From: Candidatus Parabeggiatoa sp. nov. 3
GTDB taxonomy: Bacteria; Pseudomonadota; Gammaproteobacteria; Beggiatoales; Beggiatoaceae
Reading direction: 5' to 3'
Assembly (NCBI GenBank): GCA_003645185.1
Contig: QNEL01000002.1
Location: 1-63,845, forward strand
Length of the DNA stretch: 63,845 nt
Numbering within the stretch: position 1 is the first letter of the stretch; the number at the start of each line of letters is the position of its first letter. Shown here in pieces: positions 49,837 through 59,859 of the stretch. The position numbers were made by a program, and so were the translations under genes. The notes beneath the pieces are model-generated. The model had not been told where the DNA came from. It ran no database searches and saw nothing but the letters and a program-made list of their open reading frames with translations.

Positions 49837-50199
49837 TCAATGATTATTCCCCCAATTTTCACAACCCAAAAATAAATGATCTCAATGGTTTTTTTGTAGG
49901 CTGGGTAACGGGTTTTTAAAGCCCATACGCATCAACTTAAGCTCATTTGAGTGGTTCAGCCCTTATTCGATATAGGTTTTCCTTCTGGATAAATGGTGAA
50001 GGACTTGGGGTGTTCAATTTCTGGTTAAATCTTCAAGTTTTTAACTCTAAAACTGCGAAGATAGGCAAAGCTAATGGTAAGAAATTGTCAGTAAATCTTG
50101 GAAAATTATTGAAGAAAATATTGCTTCAAGGCTTGTTAGATGGAACAAAAATCGGTAAAAACGGTGCAAAATCCACCAACCAGTGAAAGACTACTTAAA
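49837..50199. other. Intergenic after miaB
   Basis: Contains one GGGTAACGGGTTTTTAAAGC palindrome half (49901-49920). The rest may be further degraded transposon sequence. No supported gene. Confidence 0.4.
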
Positions 50200-50740
50200 G
50201 CCCACTTCTGTTTACCTTCTACTAGAGTTTTTCAGGTGTCTGGATATCTTCGGTTGCTATTTTGTCTACAACAAAGGTTAAGGCAACGTATAATGATATC
50301 AAAAGCTTATAACAACCTTGATATAGAGTTGAAGCTAATTGCAATCAAGTTAGTATTATTACGAATAACTTGGGCCGCTTTCACAAGACTTCTATTCGGA
50401 TGATTCCAGCATCCCATTAAAATAATCCAATGTTGAACAACACAAGCAAGCAATGCAAGTATAGATTTCACATAGATATCGAAAAGGATTGTTGCTTCTT
50501 GAATTCTCTAACTTTGCGTGACTTTGAAAGAGTTTAAATAATAGCTCTATTTGCCATATTGCGAAATACAATACAAGTGCTTCATCGAAGCTGAGTTTAT
50601 CAATTGGTGCTTGAGTCACCAAAAGAGTGAAATCACATAAAAATAAGCTTTTCTTTTCAGGCTGTTTTTCCTTTTTTATTTTTTGATGCCCCTTTAAGTG
50701 CTAGGACATAAATTTTAAGGTATAACAGCTTCCATTGTTT
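50200..50740 (-). pseudogene. IS4-family transposase, C-terminal fragment
   Basis: Minus-strand pieces KGHQKIKKEKQPEKKSLFLC, TLLVTQAPIDKLSFDEALVL, WQIELLFKLFQSHAKLENSR, NPFRYLCEIY and, after a frameshift near 50420, NHPNRSLVKAAQVIRN match the C-terminal part of IS4-type DDE transposases. The N-terminal half and both element ends were not found. Confidence 0.75.
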
Positions 50741-50869
50741 TTAATAAAAATATTATAGTGATAAACGAAAAACAGAAAAGTGAATGGTACTGACTTAAAC
50801 AAAAGAATACACCATAGTCGATGGGTGAAAATTTCACGGCATCCGTGACTTTCAGGCATTTAGCTAGGT

Positions 50870-51000
50870 AACATAATTTTAACCTGAGCCAAATATGGAC
50901 GGTAATCGGAACGTCGATCTAACTGAAATAGACTACCTTCGCTTGGTTCGATATGACTGCTAGCAGTTGTCGCATCTAACCGAACTATCTCAGTTGAAAG
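50870..51000 (-). pseudogene. IS1634-family transposase, middle fragment
   Basis: Reads STEIVRLDATTASSHIEPSE then GSLFQLDRRSDYRP...QVKIML, the catalytic-region start of IS1634-type transposases. It continues the N-terminal fragment at 51563-51946 after a ~560-bp insertion. Confidence 0.75.
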
Positions 51001-51580
51001 ATTGTATTGTCTTTTCGTTTATTTTTTAGTGCCTCGTTAATTTAAATAGCTTAATATTCAATAAGTTATCTTTTTTATATATAATTCAAAGCGTTATCAA
51101 AGTACAATACCTTCGCCAATAATAATAACATTTCACGCCAAAGTTTTTGCGCGCAAAAACTTTGGTGTGAAATATTGTTTTTGAAAGAAATTATAGTTAC
51201 TGTGTCTATTCAAACACTTAAAAATCTGAATTTCTCTTTAAATTTTAAAATCAATAAGTTATGAATTAAAATTCGCTGCGCGAAAACAGGAGGCTATTTT
51301 TAATGAAGAATAAGGACTCATGCGCCTTTCGCGCTAGCAAGCACAAATAACGTCGTCTCGACGCACTGCGTTTCGTTTGGCAATATAATAACCACATCAA
51401 ATTGATATAATTTGGCGAAGGTATTGAAAGTATATAATAAATTCAATAATTTATATTTGTTGCTATATTTGTATTATTACAATAATATTGTATACTTGTA
51501 TTATAATTATAATAATGAAACTGAGTTGATTCTTAGAATCGTCATAACATAAAATCAATAACTTACGAATTACTTTGACT
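51001..51580. mobile_element. Insertion splitting the second IS1634 copy
   Basis: Lies between transposase parts that are contiguous in the 7.3-kb copy. The outer edges are weakly inverted (TTTCGTTTATTTTTT / AAAAAAATAAGCGAAAG). A MITE-like unit lies within (51108-51427; ends AATACCTTCGCCAA and inverse) and itself holds a TTTCACGCCAAAG hairpin at 51128-51171. Confidence 0.55.
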
Positions 51581-51946
51581 CGAAAAAAATAAGCGAAAGT
51601 ACCGATTGTATGCTCGTATTAAGTACTTTCCTTGGTCTTGTTCATATTTTTGCCAAGATTCATCTTGGTTTAGATAGCGTAAAATCGCTGCAAGACGGTC
51701 ATCGCTAAAGTCCAAGGCTCGAATAGTCAAACCGGTGATAGCTGAAATGGTCTGAATATGTTTGGCAGCCCAATCCTGAACCCGATTTAAACGATGGTCG
51801 GCTTGAGACAATATATGGGTTAACAAAATAGTAGCAGTCCAGCCGCTACGATTGCCCTCCCAATTATTATGGGTAGGAAAATTAGCATCTAACAAATCTG
51901 CAACACCCATTTGTATAATATGGGTTAACAGGAATATCATCGACAC
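51563..51946 (-). pseudogene. IS1634-family transposase, N-terminal fragment (copy 2)
   Basis: MGVADLLDANFPTHNNWEGN, LTHILSQADHRLNRVQDWAA and LTIRALDFSDDRLAAILRYL closely match the fragment at 7285. It retains SQADHRLN and DFSDDRL, the less diverged versions of the family motifs. Truncated by the insertion at its 3' side. Confidence 0.8.
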
Positions 51947-52049
51947 GCTCAGTTACTATATCTATATCAGAAGTTGGATTAGTGTTCATTAGTTAAATTT
52001 CGCCTTAGTGTTGTATTATTTTGTTAATTATTTTTAGCATAAAACTGTT

Positions 52050-52098
52050 ATGTATAATCAAATTCTAAAAACCACTTTTGAAATCACTGAACCATAAG
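52050..52098 (-). mobile_element. Left end of the second IS1634 copy
   Basis: Inverted match to 7153-7200 (ACTTATGGTTCAGTGATTTC and onward). It is fused directly to the coding sequence of a chemoreceptor gene. Confidence 0.75.
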
Positions 52099-52416
52099 TA
52101 AATAGGTGCTGATAGCCAGAATTTGAGTTTGCACTTGGGCGACATACTGAGCGCGGGCCTGTTCAAAACCCAGTTGCTTGTAGCGTAACAGATAATCTTT
52201 TTCATTACGTCGTGCCATTAACATGGCAATTTGGCTTTGCAGGTTAAGCTGAGCGATGCGGCCATCTACATTGATCACCTTGCTTACAATGGTTTGCATC
52301 TGAGTCTGGTTAAGGAACGCGATAAAGCTAATGACTAGAGATAAACTGATCATCACTAAACCAACGATAATCAGCTTGTTTCGTATTTTGAGATTGTTGA
52401 ACCAATTGAACATCAT
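52084..52416 (-). pseudogene. Methyl-accepting chemotaxis-type protein, N-terminus only
   Basis: A 110-codon fragment: a cytoplasmic N-terminus (FNWFNNLKIRNKLIIVGLV), one helix, then the start of a periplasmic four-helix sensor (SQIAMLMARRNEKDYLLRY). The helical sensor with LMARRNEKDYLL is typical of chemoreceptors. The frame ends four codons inside the IS1634 terminal repeat; HAMP and signalling domains are absent from the window, so it is a truncated gene. Confidence 0.75.
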
Positions 52417-52514
52417 AAAATAACCTGATTGTTTTTATCGCTTAGGGCTTCGATGTTTTTGGAAGCAAAGGGCAAAAGTGAAACAGAATGCAACAGGTGA
52501 ACTCGCGATTGAAA

Positions 52515-52592
52515 AACGCGCTTTTTTGCAACAGACGCTAAAGACGCGCTGTAAAAAATCGAAATATTTGCGTCTCTTGCGTCTCTTGCGTT
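52515..52592. repeat. GACGCTAAAGACGC / TTGCGTCTCTTGCG repeat
   Basis: Inverted member of the family at 8850 and 14295; lies between the cytochrome stop and the chemoreceptor start. Confidence 0.8.
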
Positions 52593-52630
52593 ATAAATAA
52601 TACTAACATAAAACGTGCCAAGTATAAATC

Positions 52631-53377
52631 CTAATGCCGATCTTTGGCCCAATCAGGCACGTATTGGCTTTGGCCAGGCCAAGGATGGCGAGGATAAGGG
52701 TAGCTGATCCGATACCAAGCTCGGCCGCCGTGACAGCCATAACAGGCATCGGCATTTTTTTGCCCCGCTTTTTCAATGGCTTCGCTATTGAGATAATTAA
52801 CTTGATGGCGAGTGGTACGGATTGTGGCATGACAAAGTAGGCAATTATCGCCCATGATTTCCCGGATTTGATGCCAAGGTTCTGGTAATCCCATCAATTG
52901 TGCGTTAAATTGTCCATGACATTTGAGGCAGGTGGTTTCTGGGTTAACGGTTTTACGCAAAGTAAAGGTGGCATTTGCAGAAGTGGGCGGAATAACGGCT
53001 TCTTCGCGAGGATCATGGCCCTGATGGCAAGTATTGCATTGCAGATTCATCAGTTCTTTCGCAAGCGGTGTAACCAAATGGCGGCGGTGAAAGGTGTCTT
53101 GTTCGCCAGCATAAACTGTTAAGGTTTGATACCAAGCCAGTACGGTTTTGCTTTGGATGCCGGCTGGTGATTGTGCTTTGACTTGAGGTTGCAAAACGGC
53201 TTGATGGCAGGCTAAACACTGTTCATTCGTTGCTGTTTCAATTGCGGGTTTAAAATGTAAGGGATGCCAACGTGCCTGTTCATAATCCAGAGCCGGATTA
53301 TTTTCGGCCATGACTAGCAATGGATAACACAAAGCGAGTTGAAAAAAATGACGACATTGTTTAACCGTTTTATTCAT
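52631..53377 (-). CDS. Periplasmic five-haem c-type cytochrome
   Basis: A 248-aa protein with an N-terminal signal (about residues 1-24, CHFFQLALCYPLLVMA region). Five CxxCH motifs: CLACH, CNTCH, CLKCH, CLLCH and CYGCH. Extra histidines between them could be distal ligands. The spacing is not that of NrfA or standard NapB. A role in periplasmic electron transfer is firm; the partner (sulfur, nitrogen or metal metabolism) is unknown. No maturation or oxidoreductase gene adjoins. Confidence 0.85.
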   Translation of the reverse strand: MNKTVKQCRHFFQLALCYPLLVMAENNPALDYEQARWHPLHFKPAIETATNEQCLACHQAVLQPQVKAQSPAGIQSKTVLAWYQTLTVYAGEQDTFHRRHLVTPLAKELMNLQCNTCHQGHDPREEAVIPPTSANATFTLRKTVNPETTCLKCHGQFNAQLMGLPEPWHQIREIMGDNCLLCHATIRTTRHQVNYLNSEAIEKAGQKNADACYGCHGGRAWYRISYPYPRHPWPGQSQYVPDWAKDRH

Positions 53378-53850
53378 GACAACTCCGAGTGAATTGAATT
53401 ATAGAATAAAGGATTGATGTGGATTTTTTGAGAAACAAGCAATAACGATAAGAATTAGGATTTTTCTGGTTAGATAGCATTTTCAGCAAGCGTGAAATAA
53501 GTAGGTTAACAAAAATAAATTAACTTTTTTAGATATCGAATAGAACGCTGATTCGGCTTGGCTAGACTGATTTTCGCATGATAAAAATGTTAAAAGACTT
53601 ATGTGTACCTACATATGTGTACCTACATAAGTAGGTACGCAAAAGTTTATTAACATTTAGTAGTCCAGCGAGGGCCGGTGGGCAGCAAAAACACGCTACC
53701 CACCATTTCACGCGCGTCGTGAAGCTTCGCTATACTTTAGCGTGAAATACAAAAAATGTTAAAAGATTTATGGGTACTTACTTACATCATTTGTATGGAA
53801 AATATTAATGCAATTATGTAACTTAAATATTTTGACTTATCCGCATCGAT
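53378..53850. repeat. Upstream region of the cytochrome with palindromes
   Basis: Includes ACCTACATA/TATGTAGG-type short repeats (53610-53640), a GGTGGGCAGC...CTACCCACC palindrome at 53679-53704, and an adjoining TTTCACGCGCGTCG hairpin to 53747. No gene. Confidence 0.7.
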
Positions 53851-53989
53851 TATACAATCCTTGTAGTTATAGGTTTTGACTTATCCTTTCTTATATACAA
53901 TCCTTGTAGTTATAGGTTTTGACTTATCCTTTCTTATATACAATCCTTGTAGTTATAGGTTTTGACTTTATCCTTTCTTATATACAATC
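53851..53989. repeat. 43-bp tandem repeat, three copies
   Basis: TATACAATCCTTGTAGTTAT followed by AGGTTTTGACTTATCC; units begin at 53851, 53894 and 53937 with a partial at 53981. ACAATCCTTGTAGTT also occurs twice at 62.93-63.06 kb. Units are identical throughout, so this is not a CRISPR. Confidence 0.9.
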
Positions 53990-54041
53990 TAAATTTTGTT
54001 TGAAAAGAGCAGCAAAATAAATTAAATGTGACATCGTCAAG

Positions 54042-56960
54042 TTAATTAACAGAGTTCCAAAAAACTTGAGCAGGATGTAGTGCTTTGACAGCAACACCAT
54101 CAGCTATCTGATGACGACAACTTGTGCCCGTCGCTACAACGATAGCATTGTCTTTCACTTGTCGGATAGCGGGGAATAATTGCATTTCGCCAATCTTCAT
54201 AGACAGATCATAGTGTTCATAACCAAATGTACCTGACATCCCACAACAACCCGTTTTTAAAGCCCTAACACTCGCACCAGGTAATTGGTTAAGGGCGTTA
54301 ATGGTACTGTTAATGCCAATGAGTGATTTTTGATGACAATGAACATGTACGACAATATCTTGTTCTTTAGGGGTAAGTTGTGTCGTGTCAATATTACCCT
54401 TTGAAATTTCTTGGAGGATAAATTCCTCAAACAAAAGTGTGCGTTTAGCTAAGGTACGCATCTTCAGACGTTGTTCTGCTTCAACCAAATCAATAGCGCC
54501 ATCTCTTAACGTCATAATTTCTGGCGGTTCTATACCAATAATATTCACGCCCGATTGCTGTAGCAACTCATCACACTGTTCAATCTGTTCACTAAGCTGT
54601 TTAAGGGCTTTTTTAGCTTGCTTGAGCAAGCCTTGGCTAATTAATAAACAGGGGGATTGCGGTAAAAAAATGGGGATCACTTGGTAACCGTTATATTCCA
54701 GAAATTGGATAGCGGCCTGACCGATTTTTGGCTCATGGTACTGTGTAAAAATATCACAAAGTAAGGCTACCCGTTTATGGGTTTGGTTTTGGATTTTAGA
54801 ATCTCTTTGTTTCCACCAATTTTTTAATGATTGTGTGCTTATGGTAGGTAATTGGCGCTGTGGTGCAAACTGTAATAGTTTTCTTAACCATTTGTTTTTT
54901 ATCAATAAATTAGTTAATCTTGGAAAATGAGCGCCTAATCTGATCATGAGGGCATAATAAGATAACAGTCTGGTTTTGAGTGGTATGCCTTTTTGATTAT
55001 GGTAGTAATGCAAAAATTCTGATTTAAGGCGTGCCATATCGACATTAGCGGGACATTCTGATTTACAGGCTTTACAAGAGAGACATAAATCCAATGTTTT
55101 TTTCAGTTCTTCAGAGGCAAATTCCTTAATCGGATTATCCGAATTGAGTGCTTGTATCAGCAAATTTGATCGCCCTCGTGTCGAGTAATATTCCTCTTTG
55201 GTTGCCATGTAGGATGGACACATCGTACCGCGTCCAACGCTTTTCCGACAGACTCCACTGCCATTACATTTTTCAGCGGCCGCTTTGAGTCCTAAATCTT
55301 TTTGCCAATCAAATTGCGTTTGAATGGTGATGTCTTGTGGTATGGCATCGGTTCGTAAATTATGATCAATAGGCCGTTCTGTGAGAATTTTATTCGGATT
55401 GAATATCAGATTTGGATCAAAAGTCTGTTTGATTTGGCCTAGCAGTTTATAAACCTCTTCACCCAGCATTTTTTTGACATAAGGCCCACGTACTCTACCA
55501 TCACCATGCTCACCAGATAAGGAACCTTTGAATTGTGCAACCAAATTAGCCACTTGATTGGCAATACGCATAAACGTTTTTTTGTCTTGCGGTTGCCGGA
55601 TATCTAATTCAGGCCGTAAATGCAATAAGCCGACTGAGGCATGTCCATAATAGATACATTGCGTTTTATGTTTTGCCATGATTTGTTGGATTTGGCTGAC
55701 ATAAGCGGGTAGATCGGGTACCGCGACTGCGGTATCTTCAATAACGGCAATGGCCTTTTTGTCACTCACTTTGCCCATCAATAAGCCAAATCCCGCTTTG
55801 CGTAAGGCCCAAACGTTGTTGATCTGTTGAGCTTGAATGATGGGATAAGCGTAACCGAGGTTGTCTTGTTGTAAGGCTTGGATCAGTTGTTTGGCGCGTT
55901 GTTCTATTTTCAAACTATTGTCATCAAACAATTCAATGATTAATACCGCACGCGGTTCTCCTTGAATCCAAAAACGGTTTTGACGTTGTTCCAGATTGTC
56001 TTTGGTGCAATCTAGTACATTTTGATCAATCAATTCTATAGCAGCGGGCTTATGTGGTAGCATGGCTACCGTTGCCCGCATCGCTTCATCCAAATCGTTA
56101 AAATGCACACAAACTAATAATTTGTGTTGAGGTGTCGGAACCAGTTGTAGTGTGGCTTCAGTTAGTAAAGCCAGTGTGCCTTCTGAACCGCAGATCAATG
56201 GGGCTATATTAAAAGGTTTACCGGCTTGATTCCAAGGTTGCGCGTTAGCGAGATAGTCTAAAGCATAACCGGTATTGCGTCGGATGATTTCGGGTTTCGG
56301 GTAATCGGTTTTTATACGTTCCTGATTAGTGTCAATGGCATAGTAGACGGTTCGATAAATATCGCCTTCTAAACCCTGTTTTTTCAGTTTGTTTTCTAAC
56401 TGATTTTGATCTAAGGGCCCAAATGTGGTGAGTGTACCATCTGACAAGACGGTTTCGACTTCGATAACATGATCGCGGGTGGTGCCATAAAGAATGGAAT
56501 GTGAACCACAGGCATTATTACCGATCATTCCGCCAATCATACAGCGATTTGAGGTTGAGATATCATGTGCAAATTCGAGCTGGTTTTTGGCAGTGCTATC
56601 ATTCAGATCGTCAAGAATCACTCCGGGTTGTACGCGGATAGTGTTGTTTTCTGTGACTTCACTGAGAATTTTGGTCATGTGACGCGACACATCAACAACA
56701 ATACCATTACCGACACATTGACCAGCAATACTGGTTCCAGCAGCTCTCGGAATGAGTGGCATACGATGTTGATTAGCAAATTTGATAATTGTTCTGCAAT
56801 CCTGTTTGTTCTTTGGGCGAACAACGGCTCTAGGGAGTTCTTGATAGATAGAGGCATCTGTGGCATAAAGCCGTCTTGAAGTTAAGTCTCTTAGTACTTC
56901 TCCTTCAATGGATTGTTCCAATTGCTGATAGAGATTGTTTAGATTGTTTGTTTCCATCAT
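54042..56960 (-). CDS. FAD-linked / 4Fe-4S dehydrogenase (D-2-hydroxyacid type, Dld/YdiJ-like)
   Basis: A 972-aa fusion. Residues about 30-270 are a PCMH-type FAD domain (RPKNKQDCRTIIKFANQHRM; IPRAAGTSIAGQCVGNGIVV; MIGNNACGSHS), 270-530 a FAD-oxidase C-terminal domain (GHASVGLLHLRPELD; SLSGEHGDGRVRGPYV), 570-680 two 4Fe-4S motifs (CNGSGVC...GTMCP; CLSCKACKSECP) and the rest a GlpC-like CCG domain (KTGCCGMSGTFGYEHY). This is the D-lactate / D-2-hydroxyglutarate dehydrogenase type that passes electrons to quinone. Substrate cannot be told from sequence alone. Two ATGs adjoin; either 56960 or 56957 may serve. Confidence 0.9.
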   Translation of the reverse strand: MMETNNLNNLYQQLEQSIEGEVLRDLTSRRLYATDASIYQELPRAVVRPKNKQDCRTIIKFANQHRMPLIPRAAGTSIAGQCVGNGIVVDVSRHMTKILSEVTENNTIRVQPGVILDDLNDSTAKNQLEFAHDISTSNRCMIGGMIGNNACGSHSILYGTTRDHVIEVETVLSDGTLTTFGPLDQNQLENKLKKQGLEGDIYRTVYYAIDTNQERIKTDYPKPEIIRRNTGYALDYLANAQPWNQAGKPFNIAPLICGSEGTLALLTEATLQLVPTPQHKLLVCVHFNDLDEAMRATVAMLPHKPAAIELIDQNVLDCTKDNLEQRQNRFWIQGEPRAVLIIELFDDNSLKIEQRAKQLIQALQQDNLGYAYPIIQAQQINNVWALRKAGFGLLMGKVSDKKAIAVIEDTAVAVPDLPAYVSQIQQIMAKHKTQCIYYGHASVGLLHLRPELDIRQPQDKKTFMRIANQVANLVAQFKGSLSGEHGDGRVRGPYVKKMLGEEVYKLLGQIKQTFDPNLIFNPNKILTERPIDHNLRTDAIPQDITIQTQFDWQKDLGLKAAAEKCNGSGVCRKSVGRGTMCPSYMATKEEYYSTRGRSNLLIQALNSDNPIKEFASEELKKTLDLCLSCKACKSECPANVDMARLKSEFLHYYHNQKGIPLKTRLLSYYALMIRLGAHFPRLTNLLIKNKWLRKLLQFAPQRQLPTISTQSLKNWWKQRDSKIQNQTHKRVALLCDIFTQYHEPKIGQAAIQFLEYNGYQVIPIFLPQSPCLLISQGLLKQAKKALKQLSEQIEQCDELLQQSGVNIIGIEPPEIMTLRDGAIDLVEAEQRLKMRTLAKRTLLFEEFILQEISKGNIDTTQLTPKEQDIVVHVHCHQKSLIGINSTINALNQLPGASVRALKTGCCGMSGTFGYEHYDLSMKIGEMQLFPAIRQVKDNAIVVATGTSCRHQIADGVAVKALHPAQVFWNSVN

Positions 56961-57211
56961 TCATCACTATAATGGTGGGCAACAAAAACACGTTACCCAC
57001 CATTTCACGCTAAAGTTTCGCGGAGCGAAACTTTAGCGTGAAATACATTTTGATTTATAAGTAATTAATGGTGGGCAACAAAAACACGTTATCCACCCTA
57101 CAGTTGAAATGTGGTGAGTAATTAATGGTGGGCAACAAAAACACGTTATCCACCCTACAGTTGAAATGTGGTGAGTAATTAATGGTGGGCAACAAAAACA
57201 CGTTACCCACC
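56961..57211. repeat. GGTGGGCAAC palindromes in a 57-bp tandem array, plus hairpin
   Basis: A GGTGGGCAAC palindrome (56972) joined to a TTTCACGCTAAAG hairpin (57003-57043), then three 57-bp units (about 57061, 57118 and 57175). The final unit runs into the gltD stop: the TAG comes from the repeat's TAGGGTGGGTAACG. Confidence 0.9.
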
Positions 57212-58654
57212 CTACGTTGGCAATTCAGAACTCCCCATCAAATACTCATCTACTGCTCTAGCTGCTTGCCGCCCTTCCCGAATAGCCCAAACGACTAAGG
57301 ATTGTCCACGACGCATGTCGCCAGCGGCAAAAACTTTGTCGAGAGAAGTTTGGTAGTTTTTGGTATCGGCTTGAACATTGCCGCGCCCATCCAGTGCAAC
57401 GCCTAATTCTTCCAACATGCCTTCATGAACTGGATGCACAAAACCCATCGCGAGTAAGACTAAATCAGCTTTTAATTCAAACTCACTGCCAGGTATTTCT
57501 GACATTTGCCAACGCCCGTTTTCGTCTTTTTGCCAATCTACCCGCACAACTTGCATCTTTTTAACTTGACCGTTTTCGCCTTGAAAGGATTTCGTGGAAA
57601 CACTCCAATCACGTTTACAACCTTCGTCATGAGAAGATGAAGTCCGTAGCTTATTAGGCCAATTTGGCCAAGTGAGCTGTTTATCTTCCTTCTCTGGCGG
57701 TTTCGGGAGAATTTCTAATTGCGTGACTGAAATGGCCCCTTGACGAATAGAGGTGCCGATACAGTCGGAGCCGGTATCGCCGCCACCGAGCACGACAACA
57801 TGTTTATCTGTGGCCGTTATGCGTTCTTCTTCAGGAATGTTATCGCCAAGAACAACATGTGTTTGTTGGGGTAAAAATTCCATCGCAAAATGGATACATT
57901 TTAATTCACGTCCTGGCGCGGGTAAATCGCGAGACTTTTCGGAACCCCCCGTTAACACACACGCATCAAATTCTTCAAGCAGTTTTTTGGCCGTTCTATC
58001 GACTCCAATATGACAATTGGTGCGGAATCTCACACCTTCAGCTTGCATCTGCGCCATGCGGCGATCAATCACGGACTTTTCCATTTTAAAATTGGGAATA
58101 CCATAACGTAGCAAGCCACCAATGCGATTTTCTTTTTCATAAAGCACGACATCATGTCCGGCCCGTGCTAATTGTTGGGCACAAGCTAAGCCGGATGGGC
58201 CTGAACCGACAATAGCGACTTTTTTACCTGTCCGGTGTGCTGGGATTTGTGGTTCAATCCAACCTTCTGCCCAAGCTTTGTCGATGATTGCACATTCAAT
58301 CGTTTTTATCGTTACTGGCTCATCGGTCAGATTCAAGGTGCAAGCCGCTTCACAGGGGGCTGGGCAGATATGCCCTGTAAATTCAGGAAAATTGTTAGTC
58401 GAATGCAGAACATTCAAGGCTTCGCGCCATTTTCCATGATAAACCAAATCATTCCAATCAGGGATAATATTATTGATTGGACAGCCATTGTGACAGTATG
58501 GAATACCGCAATCCATGCAGCGTGCGCCTTGTTGAGTCACCTCGGATTCCATTAGAGGTATGATAAAATCTCGATAATGCTGAATACGATCCGATACCGG
58601 CGCGTATTGGCGATCATGACGTGAGATTTCCATAAAACCGGTCATTTTACCCAT
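57212..58654 (-). CDS. gltD: Glutamate synthase (NADPH) small subunit
   Basis: A 480-aa beta subunit. N-terminal Fe-S cysteines: [15 protein letters not shown] and [17 protein letters not shown] motif [20 protein letters not shown] (about residue 148); NADPH motif [16 protein letters not shown] (about 288). It transfers electrons to GltB for glutamate formation from glutamine and 2-oxoglutarate. gltB is not adjacent, which is unusual. The C-terminus ([12 protein letters not shown]) ends on a stop supplied by a repeat. Confidence 0.95.
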   Translation of the reverse strand: MGKMTGFMEISRHDRQYAPVSDRIQHYRDFIIPLMESEVTQQGARCMDCGIPYCHNGCPINNIIPDWNDLVYHGKWREALNVLHSTNNFPEFTGHICPAPCEAACTLNLTDEPVTIKTIECAIIDKAWAEGWIEPQIPAHRTGKKVAIVGSGPSGLACAQQLARAGHDVVLYEKENRIGGLLRYGIPNFKMEKSVIDRRMAQMQAEGVRFRTNCHIGVDRTAKKLLEEFDACVLTGGSEKSRDLPAPGRELKCIHFAMEFLPQQTHVVLGDNIPEEERITATDKHVVVLGGGDTGSDCIGTSIRQGAISVTQLEILPKPPEKEDKQLTWPNWPNKLRTSSSHDEGCKRDWSVSTKSFQGENGQVKKMQVVRVDWQKDENGRWQMSEIPGSEFELKADLVLLAMGFVHPVHEGMLEELGVALDGRGNVQADTKNYQTSLDKVFAAGDMRRGQSLVVWAIREGRQAARAVDEYLMGSSELPT

Positions 58655-59179
58655 GATTATTACGTTCTCCTTAATTAAAGCATAAAAAAATGAATTGAGT
58701 TATTAAGTTATTTTGTTAATAAGACTGGTCAAATTGATTTATAGATAGAACGCTGATGACGCTGATTTATCCTGATAAACACTGATTTTCATTTCAACAG
58801 GATATAGATTGTAGGGGCAATCCCTTGTGGTTGCCCTATTAATGTTTCATAAACAATAAACGAATTGAAGAACAATTGGGAAAAATTTTCAAGTGAAGAG
58901 AGTTTTGCAAGGTGGGATGATGGCGTTGTGAATTGCGTGTGTTAAGGAAGAAAAGAGACATCAGTAACACTTTGTTTTTCATTGATTGAAATAGGGCTAC
59001 AAATTGTTAGCGTTTATGTGGATAAGTGTACTCGTCAAAGTGCAGATTGAATTGAGTGTGGCATTTTATGTCTTGAAGAATAATTATTTTCAAAAGGGTA
59101 ACCACAAGGGATTGCCCCGACATCATCGATGATTCATTACCTTCATGGTATCATGACTCGTTTTTGACTAGATGCGACA
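58655..59179. other. Intergenic upstream of gltD
   Basis: Carries ATAGAACGCTGAT (58744-58756) with ACGCTGATTTATCC..., and GGGGCAATCCCTTGTGGTTG palindromes at 58812-58837 and 59098-59120. No gene. Confidence 0.55.
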
Positions 59180-59698
59180 TTACAATTTTGTCATTTTTTC
59201 TTTATCAATTTTTAAAGCCCAAGGCAAATCATTCTTTTTCCAGCCCAGTACACCATCAACGACGTGGTACACCTTTTTATACCCAGCCTCGGCCAATTTA
59301 TTGGTTGCTAAGGCACTCCGATTACCTTGACGGCATATTAAAACTATAGGACTCTGATTGTCTAAACCTTTTTCTTTCAGGCGTTCTTCGATGTTAGCCA
59401 CAAAATGATTATTAACTGCCACTTTACGATGGGCCTGATTGATAATAATCGGCACATTGGCATCAGCCATTGCTGGCATACCGTCAGCTACTTCGGCAGG
59501 AGTTCGGACATCAATAAACAAGCTTTTGTTTCCCTCTTTTTTGAGAAAGTCCGCGGCTTCTGTGGAGGTGAAATACAGTTCTAATGCTGTTCTTTTTTTA
59601 GCAGGCACTTCAGGCTGGTTTGTGACACAGCCATTAAGCATTGTAAAAACGAATAGGCCAGCAACAAGTTGACAGAAAAAACGATACTGAGGTTTCAT
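59180..59698 (-). CDS. Rhodanese-domain lipoprotein (paralogue 1)
   Basis: A 172-aa protein; the ATG at 59698 gives MKPQYRFFCQLVAGLFVFTM with lipobox MLNGC (lipidation at the Cys). The upstream 19-codon extension would spoil the signal. The rhodanese domain has SLFIDVRTPAEV and active-site CRQGNRSALA, then YHVVDGVLGWKKNDLPW. It moves sulfane sulfur in the periplasm or serves as a thiol sensor. Paralogous to the gene at 60271. Confidence 0.88.
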   Translation of the reverse strand: MKPQYRFFCQLVAGLFVFTMLNGCVTNQPEVPAKKRTALELYFTSTEAADFLKKEGNKSLFIDVRTPAEVADGMPAMADANVPIIINQAHRKVAVNNHFVANIEERLKEKGLDNQSPIVLICRQGNRSALATNKLAEAGYKKVYHVVDGVLGWKKNDLPWALKIDKEKMTKL

Positions 59699-59755
59699 AT
59701 TGAGCGTTATTTCATCCTTTGAAGTCAAAATCAAATACAATTGATAACAGTCCAA

Positions 59756-59859
59756 AAATCAATATTGGACTGCTTAATAGGGCAACCACAAGGGATTGCC
59801 CCTACGAAACGATACATAAAAGGGGCAACCACAAGGGATTACCCCTACAAAACGATTTT
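59756..59859. repeat. Two GGGGCAACC palindromes
   Basis: GGGCAACCACAAGGGATTGC at 59780 and GGGGCAACCACAAGGGATTA at 59821, each closing in CCCCTAC. They lie between two lipoprotein genes. Confidence 0.85.

Noticed and set aside
49947..50403. Two plus-strand frames after miaB
   Set aside because: They are opposite-strand shadows of an IS4-type transposase fragment read on the minus strand.
53851..53989. Possible CRISPR array
   Set aside because: Units are identical over the whole 43-bp period, with no unique spacers, and no cas genes are present.
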